Assembly (NCBI RefSeq): GCF_031732815.1
Contig: NZ_JAVMKF010000159.1
Location: 1 to 25,573 of the forward strand
Length of the DNA stretch: 25,573 nucleotides
Direction: 5' to 3'
Origin: Accumulibacter sp031732815
GTDB taxonomy: Bacteria > Pseudomonadota > Gammaproteobacteria > Burkholderiales > Rhodocyclaceae
This document shows positions 7,938-14,988 of the stretch, piece by piece (the first letter of the stretch is position 1; every line of letters begins with the position of its first letter). The translations under genes and the position numbers were made by a program. The notes under the pieces were generated by a model. It ran no database searches. It had not been told where the DNA came from and saw only the letters and a program-made list of their open reading frames with translations.

Positions 7938-7954
7938 GGCACCCCTTTGGTGCA
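7938..7954 (+). promoter_or_regulatory. NtrC-binding site 1 (enhancer)
   Basis: GGCACC-CCTTT-GGTGCA fits the NtrC consensus TGCACC-N5-GGTGCA in 11 of 12 defined positions. The centre is at 7946, about 128 bp upstream of the predicted sigma-54 start site. Confidence 0.8.
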
Positions 7955-7968
7955 GCACCCGACAAGCC

Positions 7969-7985
7969 TGCGCCAGGGCAGTGCA
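7969..7985 (+). promoter_or_regulatory. NtrC-binding site 2 (enhancer)
   Basis: TGCGCC-AGGGC-AGTGCA matches the NtrC consensus in 10 of 12 defined positions. Its centre (7977) is 31 bp from site 1, close to three helical turns, as in the paired enhancer of enteric glnA. Confidence 0.7.
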
Positions 7986-8047
7986 CGGCCACCAAAGTCA
8001 GCCACCAAGCAGTCGGCAAGCCAATGCTTTATTGCGCGTTGTCGATC

Positions 8048-8063
8048 TGGCACGCAATGTGCT
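8048..8063 (+). promoter_or_regulatory. Sigma-54 (RpoN) promoter of torF-glnK-amtB
   Basis: TGGCACGCAATGTGCT matches the -24/-12 consensus (TGGCACG-N4-TTGCA) with the invariant GG and GC separated by exactly 10 nt. Predicted start of transcription is about 8074, giving a leader of about 36 nt before the porin ATG at 8110. The paired NtrC sites lie at the right distance upstream, which makes nitrogen control very likely. Confidence 0.83.
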
Positions 8064-8109
8064 TAGCGGCAGATTGCACTGGATTCCATTTTTTCAGGAG
8101 AGACTGGCC

Positions 8110-8958
8110 ATGAAGAGCATCACGCTGCTTGCCGCGCTGACCACAGCGCTGGCCGTACCGGGCGTCGGACACGCTGAAGATCCGGCTCCGTCCTCGAGCA
8201 GTCCGCACACGCTGACCGGCAACGTCGGTCTGTTCAGCAGCTATCGCTTCCGCGGTATCGATCAGAGCTTCGGCAAGCCGGCGCTGCAGGGTGGTTTCGA
8301 TTATGCCCACAGCAGCGGCTGGTACGTCGGCAACTGGAATTCGAGCGTGAATTCCGGCGCGGGCTTTCCCGACGGCCACCTGGAGATGGACTTCTACGGC
8401 GGCTACAAGGCGGCGTTCGGCGATTTTGCGCTCGACGCAGGCGCCATCTACTACTACTACCCTGGCTCACAGGCGCGTGGTCTTGGTCCGGGAGCGTCTT
8501 CAGGTGCGGTCAGCAATCAGGAGCTGTATCTGGGTGGATCGTGGAAGTTTCTGTCGCTCAAGTACTTCTACGCGATCGACGATTACTTCTCGCTGCGCGC
8601 GCTGGGCAGGGCCGGCGCCCTCGACCGGAGCACGCGCGGTACGCAGTACCTCGACCTTTCGGCGAACTTCGATCTCGGCGACGGCTGGGGACTGAATGCG
8701 CATGTCGGTCGGCTGGATCTGGCGAATGTTCGCGGCGGCGACTACACCGACTGGAAGATAGGCGTCAGCAAGGACTTCAACGGCTGGGTCGTGGCCGCTT
8801 CGTACATCGATACCAACGCCAGCGGAAGTTGTCGCAAAGGCGAGTTCTACTGCTTCACGAACTCGCTGTCCGACCACGGCGGTGTTCTCAGCGGCGGCTC
8901 GCACAGCAAGGACGCCGGCCGCGGCATCGTCGTCGTCTCGCTGACGCGCAACTTCTAG
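8110..8958 (+). CDS. TorF family putative outer-membrane porin
   Basis: A 282-residue outer-membrane beta-barrel protein of the TorF (gcw_chp) family. It has a Sec signal peptide (MKSITLLAALTTALAVPG..., likely cut after GHA at residue 22), then the family opening LTGNVGLFSSYRFRGIDQS, alternating aromatic strands, and a C-terminal phenylalanine (RNF) as required by the Bam machine. The start is the ATG with AGGAG 9 nt upstream. It is the first gene behind the sigma-54 promoter and is followed after 55 nt by glnK. Its location implies a pore used under nitrogen limitation, perhaps for small nitrogen compounds; the solute is unknown. Confidence 0.88.
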   Translation: MKSITLLAALTTALAVPGVGHAEDPAPSSSSPHTLTGNVGLFSSYRFRGIDQSFGKPALQGGFDYAHSSGWYVGNWNSSVNSGAGFPDGHLEMDFYGGYKAAFGDFALDAGAIYYYYPGSQARGLGPGASSGAVSNQELYLGGSWKFLSLKYFYAIDDYFSLRALGRAGALDRSTRGTQYLDLSANFDLGDGWGLNAHVGRLDLANVRGGDYTDWKIGVSKDFNGWVVAASYIDTNASGSCRKGEFYCFTNSLSDHGGVLSGGSHSKDAGRGIVVVSLTRNF

Positions 8959-8976
8959 CGCGCAACAAGCTAAACC

Positions 8977-8994
8977 GGGAAGCTTCGACTTCCC
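8977..8994 (+). other. Small hairpin between torF and glnK
   Basis: GGGAAG-CTTCGA-CTTCCC forms a 6-bp stem with a 6-nt loop in the 55-nt gap. It has only a mixed pyrimidine tail, so it may protect or set the ratio of upstream mRNA rather than end transcription. Confidence 0.25.
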
Positions 8995-9013
8995 CCTTAT
9001 GTGGAGAACACAA

Positions 9014-9352
9014 ATGAAACTGGTAACGGCCATCATCAAGCCCTTCAAGCTGGATGAAGTACGCGAGGCGCTGTCGACGATCGGCGTGCAGGGCATCACG
9101 GTGACCGAGGTCAAGGGTTTCGGGCGCCAGAAAGGACACACCGAACTCTATCGCGGAGCTGAGTATGTCGTTGACTTCCTGCCCAAGGTCAAGGTCGAAG
9201 CAGCGATTCGCGACGACTTGCTCGAAGCCGCCATCGAAGCCATTGAAAAATCCGCCAGCACCGGAAAGATCGGCGACGGAAAGATTTTCGTCTCGACCAT
9301 AGAAGAGGTCGTTCGCATACGCACCGGCGAAACCGGTGAAAGCGCCTTGTAA
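9014..9352 (+). CDS. glnK: P-II nitrogen regulatory protein GlnK
   Basis: A 112-residue P-II protein, a trimeric cytosolic sensor of ATP/ADP, 2-oxoglutarate and glutamine status. The T loop carries the uridylylation tyrosine Y51 (ELYRGAEYVVDFLPK) and the second family signature is TGKIGDGKIFV. The start is the ATG giving MKLVTAIIKPFKL, with GGAG upstream; the in-frame codons before it are non-conserved. Being directly followed by amtB (10-nt gap) marks it as GlnK, whose T loop plugs the ammonium channel when nitrogen is plentiful, rather than GlnB. Expression is expected from the NtrC/sigma-54 promoter ahead of the porin gene. Confidence 0.95.
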   Translation: MKLVTAIIKPFKLDEVREALSTIGVQGITVTEVKGFGRQKGHTELYRGAEYVVDFLPKVKVEAAIRDDLLEAAIEAIEKSASTGKIGDGKIFVSTIEEVVRIRTGETGESAL

Positions 9353-9362
9353 GGAGCCACAC

Positions 9363-10862
9363 ATGAAACGTCTATTTGCCATCCTCACCTTGCTCGGGGC
9401 AATCAGCGTCGCTGCCCCGACCTGGGCAGAAGAGAAGCCGGCCGCCGCAGTGCCGGCGAGCAGCGCCGTCGTCGGCGCCGAATCCACCGCGGGCGTCGCC
9501 GCGCCAGCCGCCGCAGCCAGCTCGTCGGCGGCGCCTGCCGCGACACCCACACCGCAGGCCAACAAGGGCGACAACGCCTGGGTCATGATCAGCGCGGCGT
9601 TCGTCATCCTGATGTCGATCCCCGGCCTGGCGCTGTTCTACGGGGGTCTGGTGCGCAGCAAGAACATGCTCTCGGTGCTGATGCAGGTCTTCGTCACCTT
9701 CTCGCTGATCAGCATCCTTTGGGTAGCCTACGGGTATTCGCTGGCCTTTACCGAAGGAAATGGCTTCTTCGGCGTCTTCGACAAGACCTTCCTGAAAGGA
9801 ATCACCGTCGACTCGGTCGCCGCTACCTTCTCCAAGGGAGTGGTCGTCTCCGAACTCGCCTACGTGATCTTTCAGGGCGCCTTTGCCGCGATCACCTGCG
9901 GCCTGATCGTCGGCGCATTTGCTGAGCGCGCCCGCTTCTCGGCGATTCTGGTCTTCATGGTCGTCTGGTTTACGCTCTCCTACCTGCCAATGGCGCACAT
10001 GGTGTGGTACTGGGCTGGCCCGGATGCCTACGTCGACGCCGCCGCCGGCGAGGCGGCCGGCAAAACGGCCGGTTTCCTCTTCCAGAAAGGCGCGCTGGAC
10101 TTCGCGGGCGGAACCGTGGTGCATATCAATGCGGCAATCGCCGGCCTGGTGGGAGCGATCGTCATCGGAAAGCGGATCGGCTACGGACGCGAATCGATGG
10201 CTCCGCACAGCCTCACCTTCACGATGATCGGCGCTTCGCTGCTCTGGTTCGGCTGGTTCGGCTTCAACGCCGGCTCGGCCCTGGAAGCCAACGGTAGCGC
10301 CGCTCTGGCCATGGTCAATACCTGGGTGGCGACGGCCTGCGCGGCGCTCTCCTGGATGCTCGCCGAATGGCTGTTGAAGGGCAAACCTTCGATGCTGGGC
10401 GCCGCCTCGGGAGCAGTCTCGGGCCTGGTCGCGATCACCCCGGCGGCCGGTTTCGTCGGCCCCCTGGGCGCCATCGCGATCGGCCTTCTGGCAGGCATCA
10501 TCTGCCTGTGGGGGGTCAATGGGCTGAAGCGAATGATCGGTGCAGACGATTCGCTCGACGTTTTCGGTGTACATGGCGTCGGCGGAGTTCTCGGTGCCTT
10601 GCTGACCGGCGTTTTCGCGGCACCCTCGCTTGGCGGCACGGGGGTCTACGACTACGTGGCCAATAAGGTTGGCGACTACGACATGGGCGCGCAGTTGATC
10701 AGCCAGTTCTGGGGCGTCGGGACCGTCATCGTCTGGTCAGGAATCGTCTCTTTCGTTGCCTTCAAGCTGGTCGACCTGATCATCGGTTTGCGCGTTCCGG
10801 AAGAAGAAGAGCGCGAAGGTCTCGACATCACCGCGCACGGCGAATCGGCCTATCACTACTGA
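9363..10862 (+). CDS. amtB: Ammonium transporter AmtB
   Basis: A 499-residue Amt/Mep/Rh channel protein. It begins with a cleavable signal peptide (about residues 1-22, ending PTWA), as in other Gram-negative AmtB proteins, then an unusually long Ala/Pro/Ser-rich periplasmic linker (about 23-66) before the first channel helix. Signatures are IPGLALFYGGLVRSKNML, the pore histidine regions VVHINAAIAGLVG and DVFGVHGVGGVLG, and FGWFGFNAGS. The ATG at 9363 has GGAG upstream. The C-terminal cytosolic tail, which contacts GlnK, ends in the usual region after GLRVPEEEEREGL. It is the last gene of the nitrogen-control operon and is followed by a strong terminator. Confidence 0.96.
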   Translation: MKRLFAILTLLGAISVAAPTWAEEKPAAAVPASSAVVGAESTAGVAAPAAAASSSAAPAATPTPQANKGDNAWVMISAAFVILMSIPGLALFYGGLVRSKNMLSVLMQVFVTFSLISILWVAYGYSLAFTEGNGFFGVFDKTFLKGITVDSVAATFSKGVVVSELAYVIFQGAFAAITCGLIVGAFAERARFSAILVFMVVWFTLSYLPMAHMVWYWAGPDAYVDAAAGEAAGKTAGFLFQKGALDFAGGTVVHINAAIAGLVGAIVIGKRIGYGRESMAPHSLTFTMIGASLLWFGWFGFNAGSALEANGSAALAMVNTWVATACAALSWMLAEWLLKGKPSMLGAASGAVSGLVAITPAAGFVGPLGAIAIGLLAGIICLWGVNGLKRMIGADDSLDVFGVHGVGGVLGALLTGVFAAPSLGGTGVYDYVANKVGDYDMGAQLISQFWGVGTVIVWSGIVSFVAFKLVDLIIGLRVPEEEEREGLDITAHGESAYHY

Positions 10863-10895
10863 AGCCCGCTCGGGCGGCAACCGCCCAGACCGTTT

Positions 10896-10924
10896 GGGGC
10901 GCCCGCGTGGCGCCCCCTTTTTTT
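10896..10924 (+). terminator. Rho-independent terminator after amtB
   Basis: GGGGCGCC-CGCGT-GGCGCCCC (8-bp GC stem, 5-nt loop) is followed by C and seven T residues, 33 nt after the amtB stop. A second, smaller hairpin (GGGCGG-CAA-CCGCCC, 10872-10886) precedes it. Confidence 0.92.
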
Positions 10925-11021
10925 GCTGTAACAAACTGTTTCGTCTGTCGGACGAAGCGGGCTGCCGGACGTTAATCGTTGCAGTCGCCGGTATTGGCGT
11001 CGCCCAACGAGTCCATCAGCC

Positions 11022-12992
11022 ATGACCCTTTTCCGCCGCCCTCTGCGCCTCTGGCGTCAAAGCGTTCTTCTTCTGATCCTTTCATTGCTGGCAGCGGCGG
11101 CGGGGGCTGACCCCGCCGGGCGCGTCGGGCGGATCGCCTGGCTATCCGGTTCGGTCCATCTGCATCGCGCCGACAGCGGAGAATCGACCGCGGTCGAGCG
11201 CAACTGGCCGGTGAGCAGCGGTGACCTGCTATCCACCGCGGCAGGCGCGCGCGCCGAGGTGCAGATCGGCTCAGCCGTGCTGCGCCTCGACGCCGGCAGC
11301 GTACTCGAGTTCGCGCAGGTGGACGATCGTGCCGTCCGCCTGCGTCTGCTCGACGGCCACCTCGTCGCCCGCTTGCCGTTTGCCGAATCGGCGCGCGAGT
11401 ACGAGTTGGCCGTCCGCGACCAGCGCTGCAAAGTGCGCGACGCCGGCCATTACCGTCTGGATGCCGCGCGAGGCAGTAGCGCGTTCACCGTTTACGCCGG
11501 CCGGCTCCAGGCGATAACGCTCGGACGACCGCTGGAAATCGGCACCGGGCAACGTCTCGTCTTGGCCGACGGCGCAACCGCCGGCTACCGGATCGGCGCG
11601 CCGGAAGACGACGAATTCGCCGCCTGGAATGCCTTGCGCGAGCGCCAGGCGAGCGCTCGCCTGCAGCCCTACGTGTCGAACGAGATGACCGGCGCCGCCG
11701 ACCTGGCGGCCTACGGCTCGTGGACCGAACACGCCGAGTACGGCGCCATCTGGTACCCGCGGACAGTTCCCGCCGACTGGGCACCTTACCGCAATGGTCG
11801 CTGGATCTGGGTAGCGCCCTGGGGCTGGACCTGGGTAGGCGATGAGCCCTGGGGCTTTGCACCCTTCCACTACGGACGCTGGGTGTTCCTGCACGGCGCC
11901 TGGGGCTGGGTGCCTGGCCGCCGGGTAGCCAGGCCGGTCTACGCACCGGCGCTCGTCGCCTGGGTCGGCGCACCGGCCGGCGAGGTGCGCGGCAGCGCAC
12001 CACCGGCCATCGGCTGGTTCCCGCTCGCGCCGCGCGAAGCCTACATTCCCGCCTATCGAGCGAGCGAAGGGCATTTCCGCCAGATCAACCACGCGCATGT
12101 CGTGCGCCTCCCACCGCTGGCAGACATTACGCGCCAGCCGCAGGCCTTCACCGAGCACACGCGCCATGCGCATCGCGCCTTGCCGCACGCCGTAACCACG
12201 GCGCACAGCGACGCGTTCACCGAACGCCGGCATGTTGGCGAAAGACTGCCTGGCGAGCGCGAGCGCAACGACATCCTGCGTAGCCCGGTACAGGTTCGAC
12301 CGCCGCTGGCCGCGCCCGCACCTGGCGTCGACCATCGCCGCTTCGAGGGCGACGCATCCTGGTCAAACCGGCGCTGGCCGAACAGGCCGGCGAGCGCCAT
12401 CGATGAGGCGCGAGGAGAGCGGCGCGCGCAGCCGATCGACCCACCGGCTCGCCCCGCACAGCAACCTGCCGGACCGGCGCCGCTGAGCGGCGCTCCGCCG
12501 GTTCAGTCGCCACCGCCAGCCATCGCACCCGCCAGCCCACCGGCGGCCGTACCCAGGCCGGCCGAACCGCGGCAGCCGCCGACCTCGCCCGGCGTACCGC
12601 CGGTTGCCGGGCAACGCGCCGAACCTGCTCCCGCCCGTGGCCCGATTCCAGCTGCACCAGCCGCCACGCCTCCAGTCAGACCGCTCGCGCCAGCGCCGAG
12701 CGAACGGCAGGCGATCGATCCGATCCGGCCTTGGCCAGCAACGCGCGACAGCCGCGAAACGCGACACGAGCGTCGTGACGATATGCGCGCCGCTCCCTTG
12801 CCAACACAGCCTGCTCCCGCTGTCGCGCCGCGCCCGGTCGAACGTCCGCCGGTCGACTTCGTCCGTCCGGCGGCGCCACCCAGGCTTGAGCGGCCTGATG
12901 AACGTAGCGATCGACACGGACAGGAAAGACGCCGAGTGCCCGTCGAACGTGCGGATCAGTGGGATGATTCAATTCGCCGCCAGACGCATTGA
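11022..12992 (+). CDS. Secreted FecR/DUF6600 protein with Pro/Arg-rich tail
   Basis: A 656-residue exported protein of unknown function. A signal peptide (residues 1-29, SVLLLILSLLAAAAGA) is followed by a FecR-like beta domain (about 33-190: GRVGRIAWLSGSVHLHR, GDLLSTAAGARAEVQIGS, LRLLDGHLVARL). Next is a tryptophan/glycine-rich DUF6600-like segment (about 225-300) with repeated units such as YGAIWYPRTVPADWAPYRNG, WVAPWGWTWVG, EPWGFAPFHYGRW and GAWGWVPG. From about residue 355 the chain is low-complexity, dominated by Pro, Ala and Arg, and probably disordered. No sigma factor or TonB receptor gene adjoins it, so it is not a classical FecR anti-sigma factor. The ribosome site is weak and no promoter was recognised in the 97 nt upstream. 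Confidence 0.82.
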   Translation: MTLFRRPLRLWRQSVLLLILSLLAAAAGADPAGRVGRIAWLSGSVHLHRADSGESTAVERNWPVSSGDLLSTAAGARAEVQIGSAVLRLDAGSVLEFAQVDDRAVRLRLLDGHLVARLPFAESAREYELAVRDQRCKVRDAGHYRLDAARGSSAFTVYAGRLQAITLGRPLEIGTGQRLVLADGATAGYRIGAPEDDEFAAWNALRERQASARLQPYVSNEMTGAADLAAYGSWTEHAEYGAIWYPRTVPADWAPYRNGRWIWVAPWGWTWVGDEPWGFAPFHYGRWVFLHGAWGWVPGRRVARPVYAPALVAWVGAPAGEVRGSAPPAIGWFPLAPREAYIPAYRASEGHFRQINHAHVVRLPPLADITRQPQAFTEHTRHAHRALPHAVTTAHSDAFTERRHVGERLPGERERNDILRSPVQVRPPLAAPAPGVDHRRFEGDASWSNRRWPNRPASAIDEARGERRAQPIDPPARPAQQPAGPAPLSGAPPVQSPPPAIAPASPPAAVPRPAEPRQPPTSPGVPPVAGQRAEPAPARGPIPAAPAATPPVRPLAPAPSERQAIDPIRPWPATRDSRETRHERRDDMRAAPLPTQPAPAVAPRPVERPPVDFVRPAAPPRLERPDERSDRHGQERRRVPVERADQWDDSIRRQTH

Positions 12993-13012
12993 GTGCAGCC
13001 AGACTCGCCCGC

Positions 13013-13059
13013 CACGACGATCGGCCAGCTCGCCGCTGTCGCAGCAGCCGATCGTCGTG
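13013..13059. repeat. 13-bp perfect inverted repeat
   Basis: CACGACGATCGGC (13013-13025) and its exact reverse complement (13047-13059) flank a 21-nt spacer. It lies between the convergent DUF6600 gene and the tRNA operon, so it may be a bidirectional 3'-end structure. There is no T tract on either side, so this is not a standard intrinsic terminator. Confidence 0.6.
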
Positions 13060-13092
13060 CCGGCCGGCCCGGTGCAGTGCGGCGATCAGAGG

Positions 13093-13117
13093 AAGGACTT
13101 GGGGGAAGGACTTGGGG
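13093..13117. repeat. Tandem 12-bp repeat at the tRNA-His 3' end
   Basis: AAGGACTTGGGG occurs at 13093-13104 and again at 13106-13117 (period 13). The second copy overlaps the tRNA-His CCA end and acceptor. Confidence 0.7.
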
Positions 13118-13189
13118 CGATGTACGGGATTCGAACCCGTGACTCCTGGAATCACAATCCAGTGCTCTACCAACTGAGCTAACACCGCC
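13113..13189 (-). tRNA. tRNA-His(GTG)
   Basis: A complete 77-nt cloverleaf. The acceptor GCGGTGT pairs with ACATCGC (one G-U), the anticodon loop TTGTGAT carries GTG, and the T loop is TTCGAAT. The extra G at position -1 pairs with discriminator C73, the histidine identity element, and CCA is encoded (13113-13115). It is the last tRNA of the operon Pro-Arg-His. Confidence 0.97.
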
Positions 13190-13196
13190 ATCATGC

Positions 13197-13273
13197 TGGC
13201 GCGCCCGGCGAGACTCGAACTCACGACCCCCGGCTTAGAAGGCCGGTGCTCTATCCGGTTGAGCTACGGGCGC
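13197..13273 (-). tRNA. tRNA-Arg(TCT)
   Basis: A complete 77-nt cloverleaf with acceptor GCGCCCG/CGGGCGC, anticodon stem CCGGC/GCCGG, loop CTTCTAA with anticodon TCT (reads AGA), T loop TTCGAGT, discriminator G and encoded CCA. It lies 7 nt upstream of tRNA-His and 65 nt downstream of tRNA-Pro. Confidence 0.97.
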
Positions 13274-13338
13274 AAGTGCGAAGACTCGTGCGATCGATCC
13301 GCGACGCCCCAGCAGCCAGCAGTTGATGCAATCAAGAC

Positions 13339-13415
13339 TGGTCGGGGCGGTGGGATTCGAACTCACGACCCTCTGCTCCCAAAGCAGATGCGCTACCAGG
13401 CTGCGCTACGCCCCG
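13339..13415 (-). tRNA. tRNA-Pro(TGG)
   Basis: A complete 77-nt cloverleaf with acceptor CGGGGCG/CGCCCCG, anticodon stem CTGCT/AGCAG, loop TTTGGGA with anticodon TGG, discriminator A and encoded CCA. It is the first tRNA of the minus-strand operon, starting about 5 nt after the predicted transcription start. TGG can wobble-read the CCN family, while the window's first feature is the GGG isoacceptor. Confidence 0.97.
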
Positions 13416-13426
13416 AGAAGCCGCGC

Positions 13427-13455
13427 ATTCTACAGTTCCAGTCATGCACGGTCAA
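13427..13455 (-). promoter_or_regulatory. Sigma-70 promoter of the tRNA operon
   Basis: On the minus strand TTGACC and TAGAAT are separated by exactly 17 bp, followed by a GC-rich discriminator (GCGCGGC) typical of stringently controlled stable-RNA promoters. The predicted start near 13420 leaves a leader of about 5 nt before tRNA-Pro. Confidence 0.87.
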
Positions 13456-13789
13456 TTCCTGTGCACCAAAACCGGACAAATCCGTTTGCTGCCAACATCT
13501 CTTCTGGCGCCTGTTGCGCAGGCGAGCAGGCCCCCGGTCATCCGGCCATCGACTTCATTTGACGTTCCGAGCTTCCACGAACGGTCTCCGACGGCCGGAT
13601 GGTGACACAATGGGACAGCGAGAGACGGAGGCAAGCCTTACCAGGCAGGATCGAGCCCCTGAGGTTGAGACACTCGCAGTCGCCAGCAGATGCCGGAGGC
13701 GCTCGGCCGGCGTTTCTGGACCGCCAATGCCCGGTCACGCTGGCTTTGGTCGTTGGCGTACGGCCGGGCTCGAAACTGGTGCTCGGGTG
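13456..13789. other. Non-coding stretch without recognised gene
   Basis: About 330 nt between the tRNA promoter and the transposase stub. It contains an AAAACCGGACAAAT motif (13468-13481) that recurs near 15742 and a small hairpin CGCCTG-TTGCG-CAGGCG (13508-13524). Short open frames run both ways but none has a recognisable family pattern. It may be worn-out mobile-element DNA. Confidence 0.5.
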
Positions 13790-13986
13790 GCGGTCGTGGG
13801 GCTGCGCCAGCTTCGCCAACGTCTCGTCGCCTTTCAGCCCGACCAGCGCCACCTGCGCCTTGAATGCCGGCTTGCGGCTCCGCTTCGTCCTTCTCGTCAT
13901 GCTCTCGCTCCTGTTCGGGCTGCTTGCGCAGCCTCTCGATGGGGCAAGGCTGCCACCTGGCCTGCTGTCCGCACTTCCGGGGCTAA
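13790..13986 (-). mobile_element. IS3-type insertion sequence remnant (OrfA 5' end)
   Basis: The minus strand from 13900 encodes MTRRTKRSRKPAFKAQVALV followed by LKGDETLAKLAQ and a degenerate D-HP. This matches the N-terminal helix-turn-helix opening of IS3-family transposase OrfA proteins, which normally continue as a QIT-WK motif; here the similarity stops after about 37 residues. A ribosome site (AGGAG) precedes it, and the minus strand at 13966-13986 reads TTAGCCCCGGAAGTGCGGACA, resembling an IS3-type terminal repeat. The rest of OrfA, OrfB with its DDE domain, and the other end are missing, so it is an immobile stub. Confidence 0.6.
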
Positions 13987-14108
13987 CGCTGAGTTCGCAT
14001 CGCTACCGCTGCAAAACCTCATCGCCGACAGCACGGGACACGGCGACGGGAAAACCGATTAAACTCCATGCCGAATCGTCCGAACCGGATGAACTGGAGG
14101 GAAACCCG

Positions 14109-14966
14109 ATGCTTGACATGCCGAGCGACTGGACTGCCCTGCTGGTCCTGGTATTCGTACTGGGGATCAAGCATGGCTTCGATGCCGATCACCTGGCTAC
14201 AATCGACGGATTAACGCGTTTCAACGCACGTGCCAATCCGCCGCTCGCTCGGCGCTGCGGCATGCTGTTCTCGCTCGGGCACGGAGCGGTCGTCGTGGTC
14301 ATCGCGCTCGCCGCAAGCACCCTGATCCGGCAGTGGCAGGTGCCCGCCTGGCTGGAAGTCACCGGCGCCTGGATTTCCATCGGCGTTCTGACCTTGCTCG
14401 GGCTGGTCAATCTGCGCGCGCTACGCACGACGAAGCCCGATCAAGTGGTTGCGCTGGTCGGCATCAAGAGCCGCTGGCTGGGTGGGCTGGCGCGATCGAC
14501 GAAACCCGGCTGGATCATGCTCATCGGGGCCTTGTTCGCTTTCTCGTTCGACACGCTCAGCCAAGCGGCCTTGTTCGCGCTGACCGCGAGCAAGTTCGGC
14601 GGCTGGCAACACGCGTTGGTACTGGGCTTGCTGTTTACCCTTGGCATGCTGGTCACCGATGGCATCAACGGCCTGTGGATTGCGCGGCTGATCGCGCGCG
14701 CCGACCAGATGGCGCTGGTCGCCTCGCGCCTGTTGAGCTTCGTGATCTCGTCGCTCTCTCTGCTGATTGCCGCAGTCGGGGTGGCGAGCCTCGCTTTTCC
14801 CGAGGTCGACGCCTGGTCCGAGGGCCGCGAACTGCTTGTTGGCGCTGCCTTGATCTGCTGTATCGCGGGGAGCTACCTGCTTGCCTTATGGCTGTCGTCT
14901 GTTCGCGAGCAGGTTCAGACGCCGATCGCAACGCCTGGCGGTGGCCCACCATTGTCCAGCGAGTGA
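14109..14966 (+). CDS. HoxN/HupN/NixA-type nickel/cobalt transporter
   Basis: A 285-residue inner-membrane permease of the NiCoT type. The signature HX4DH appears as H22-GFDA-D27-H28 (GIKHGFDADHLATIDGLTR) in the first helix region, followed by the second family block GMLFSLGHGAVVVVIAL and SFDTLSQAALFALTASKFGG. About seven to eight hydrophobic segments are visible. The start ATG is strongly supported by GGAGGG 7 nt upstream; codons further upstream run into the IS remnant and are not conserved. The metal (Ni or Co) cannot be decided from sequence. No hydrogenase, urease or cobalamin gene lies nearby. It sits alone in the one disordered region of the window, which suggests it arrived or was retained separately. 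Confidence 0.88.
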   Translation: MLDMPSDWTALLVLVFVLGIKHGFDADHLATIDGLTRFNARANPPLARRCGMLFSLGHGAVVVVIALAASTLIRQWQVPAWLEVTGAWISIGVLTLLGLVNLRALRTTKPDQVVALVGIKSRWLGGLARSTKPGWIMLIGALFAFSFDTLSQAALFALTASKFGGWQHALVLGLLFTLGMLVTDGINGLWIARLIARADQMALVASRLLSFVISSLSLLIAAVGVASLAFPEVDAWSEGRELLVGAALICCIAGSYLLALWLSSVREQVQTPIATPGGGPPLSSE

Positions 14967-14988
14967 TCGGTCGACTGGCGGGAGCTGA

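Noticed and set aside
6525..8066. 513-codon plus-strand frame over comM and ubiK
   Set aside because: It runs antisense to comM and across ubiK and both NtrC sites, with shadow-type composition.
9372..10574. 400-codon minus-strand frame opposite amtB
   Set aside because: Asp/Gly/Arg-rich shadow of a certain AmtB gene.
10940..10956. TTCGTC-TGTCG-GACGAA hairpin upstream of the DUF6600 gene
   Set aside because: Six-base arms are common by chance and no promoter or known operator fits it.
13599..14108. N-terminal extension of the nickel/cobalt transporter
   Set aside because: It runs through the IS remnant and has no similarity to the family; GGAGGG fixes the start at 14109.
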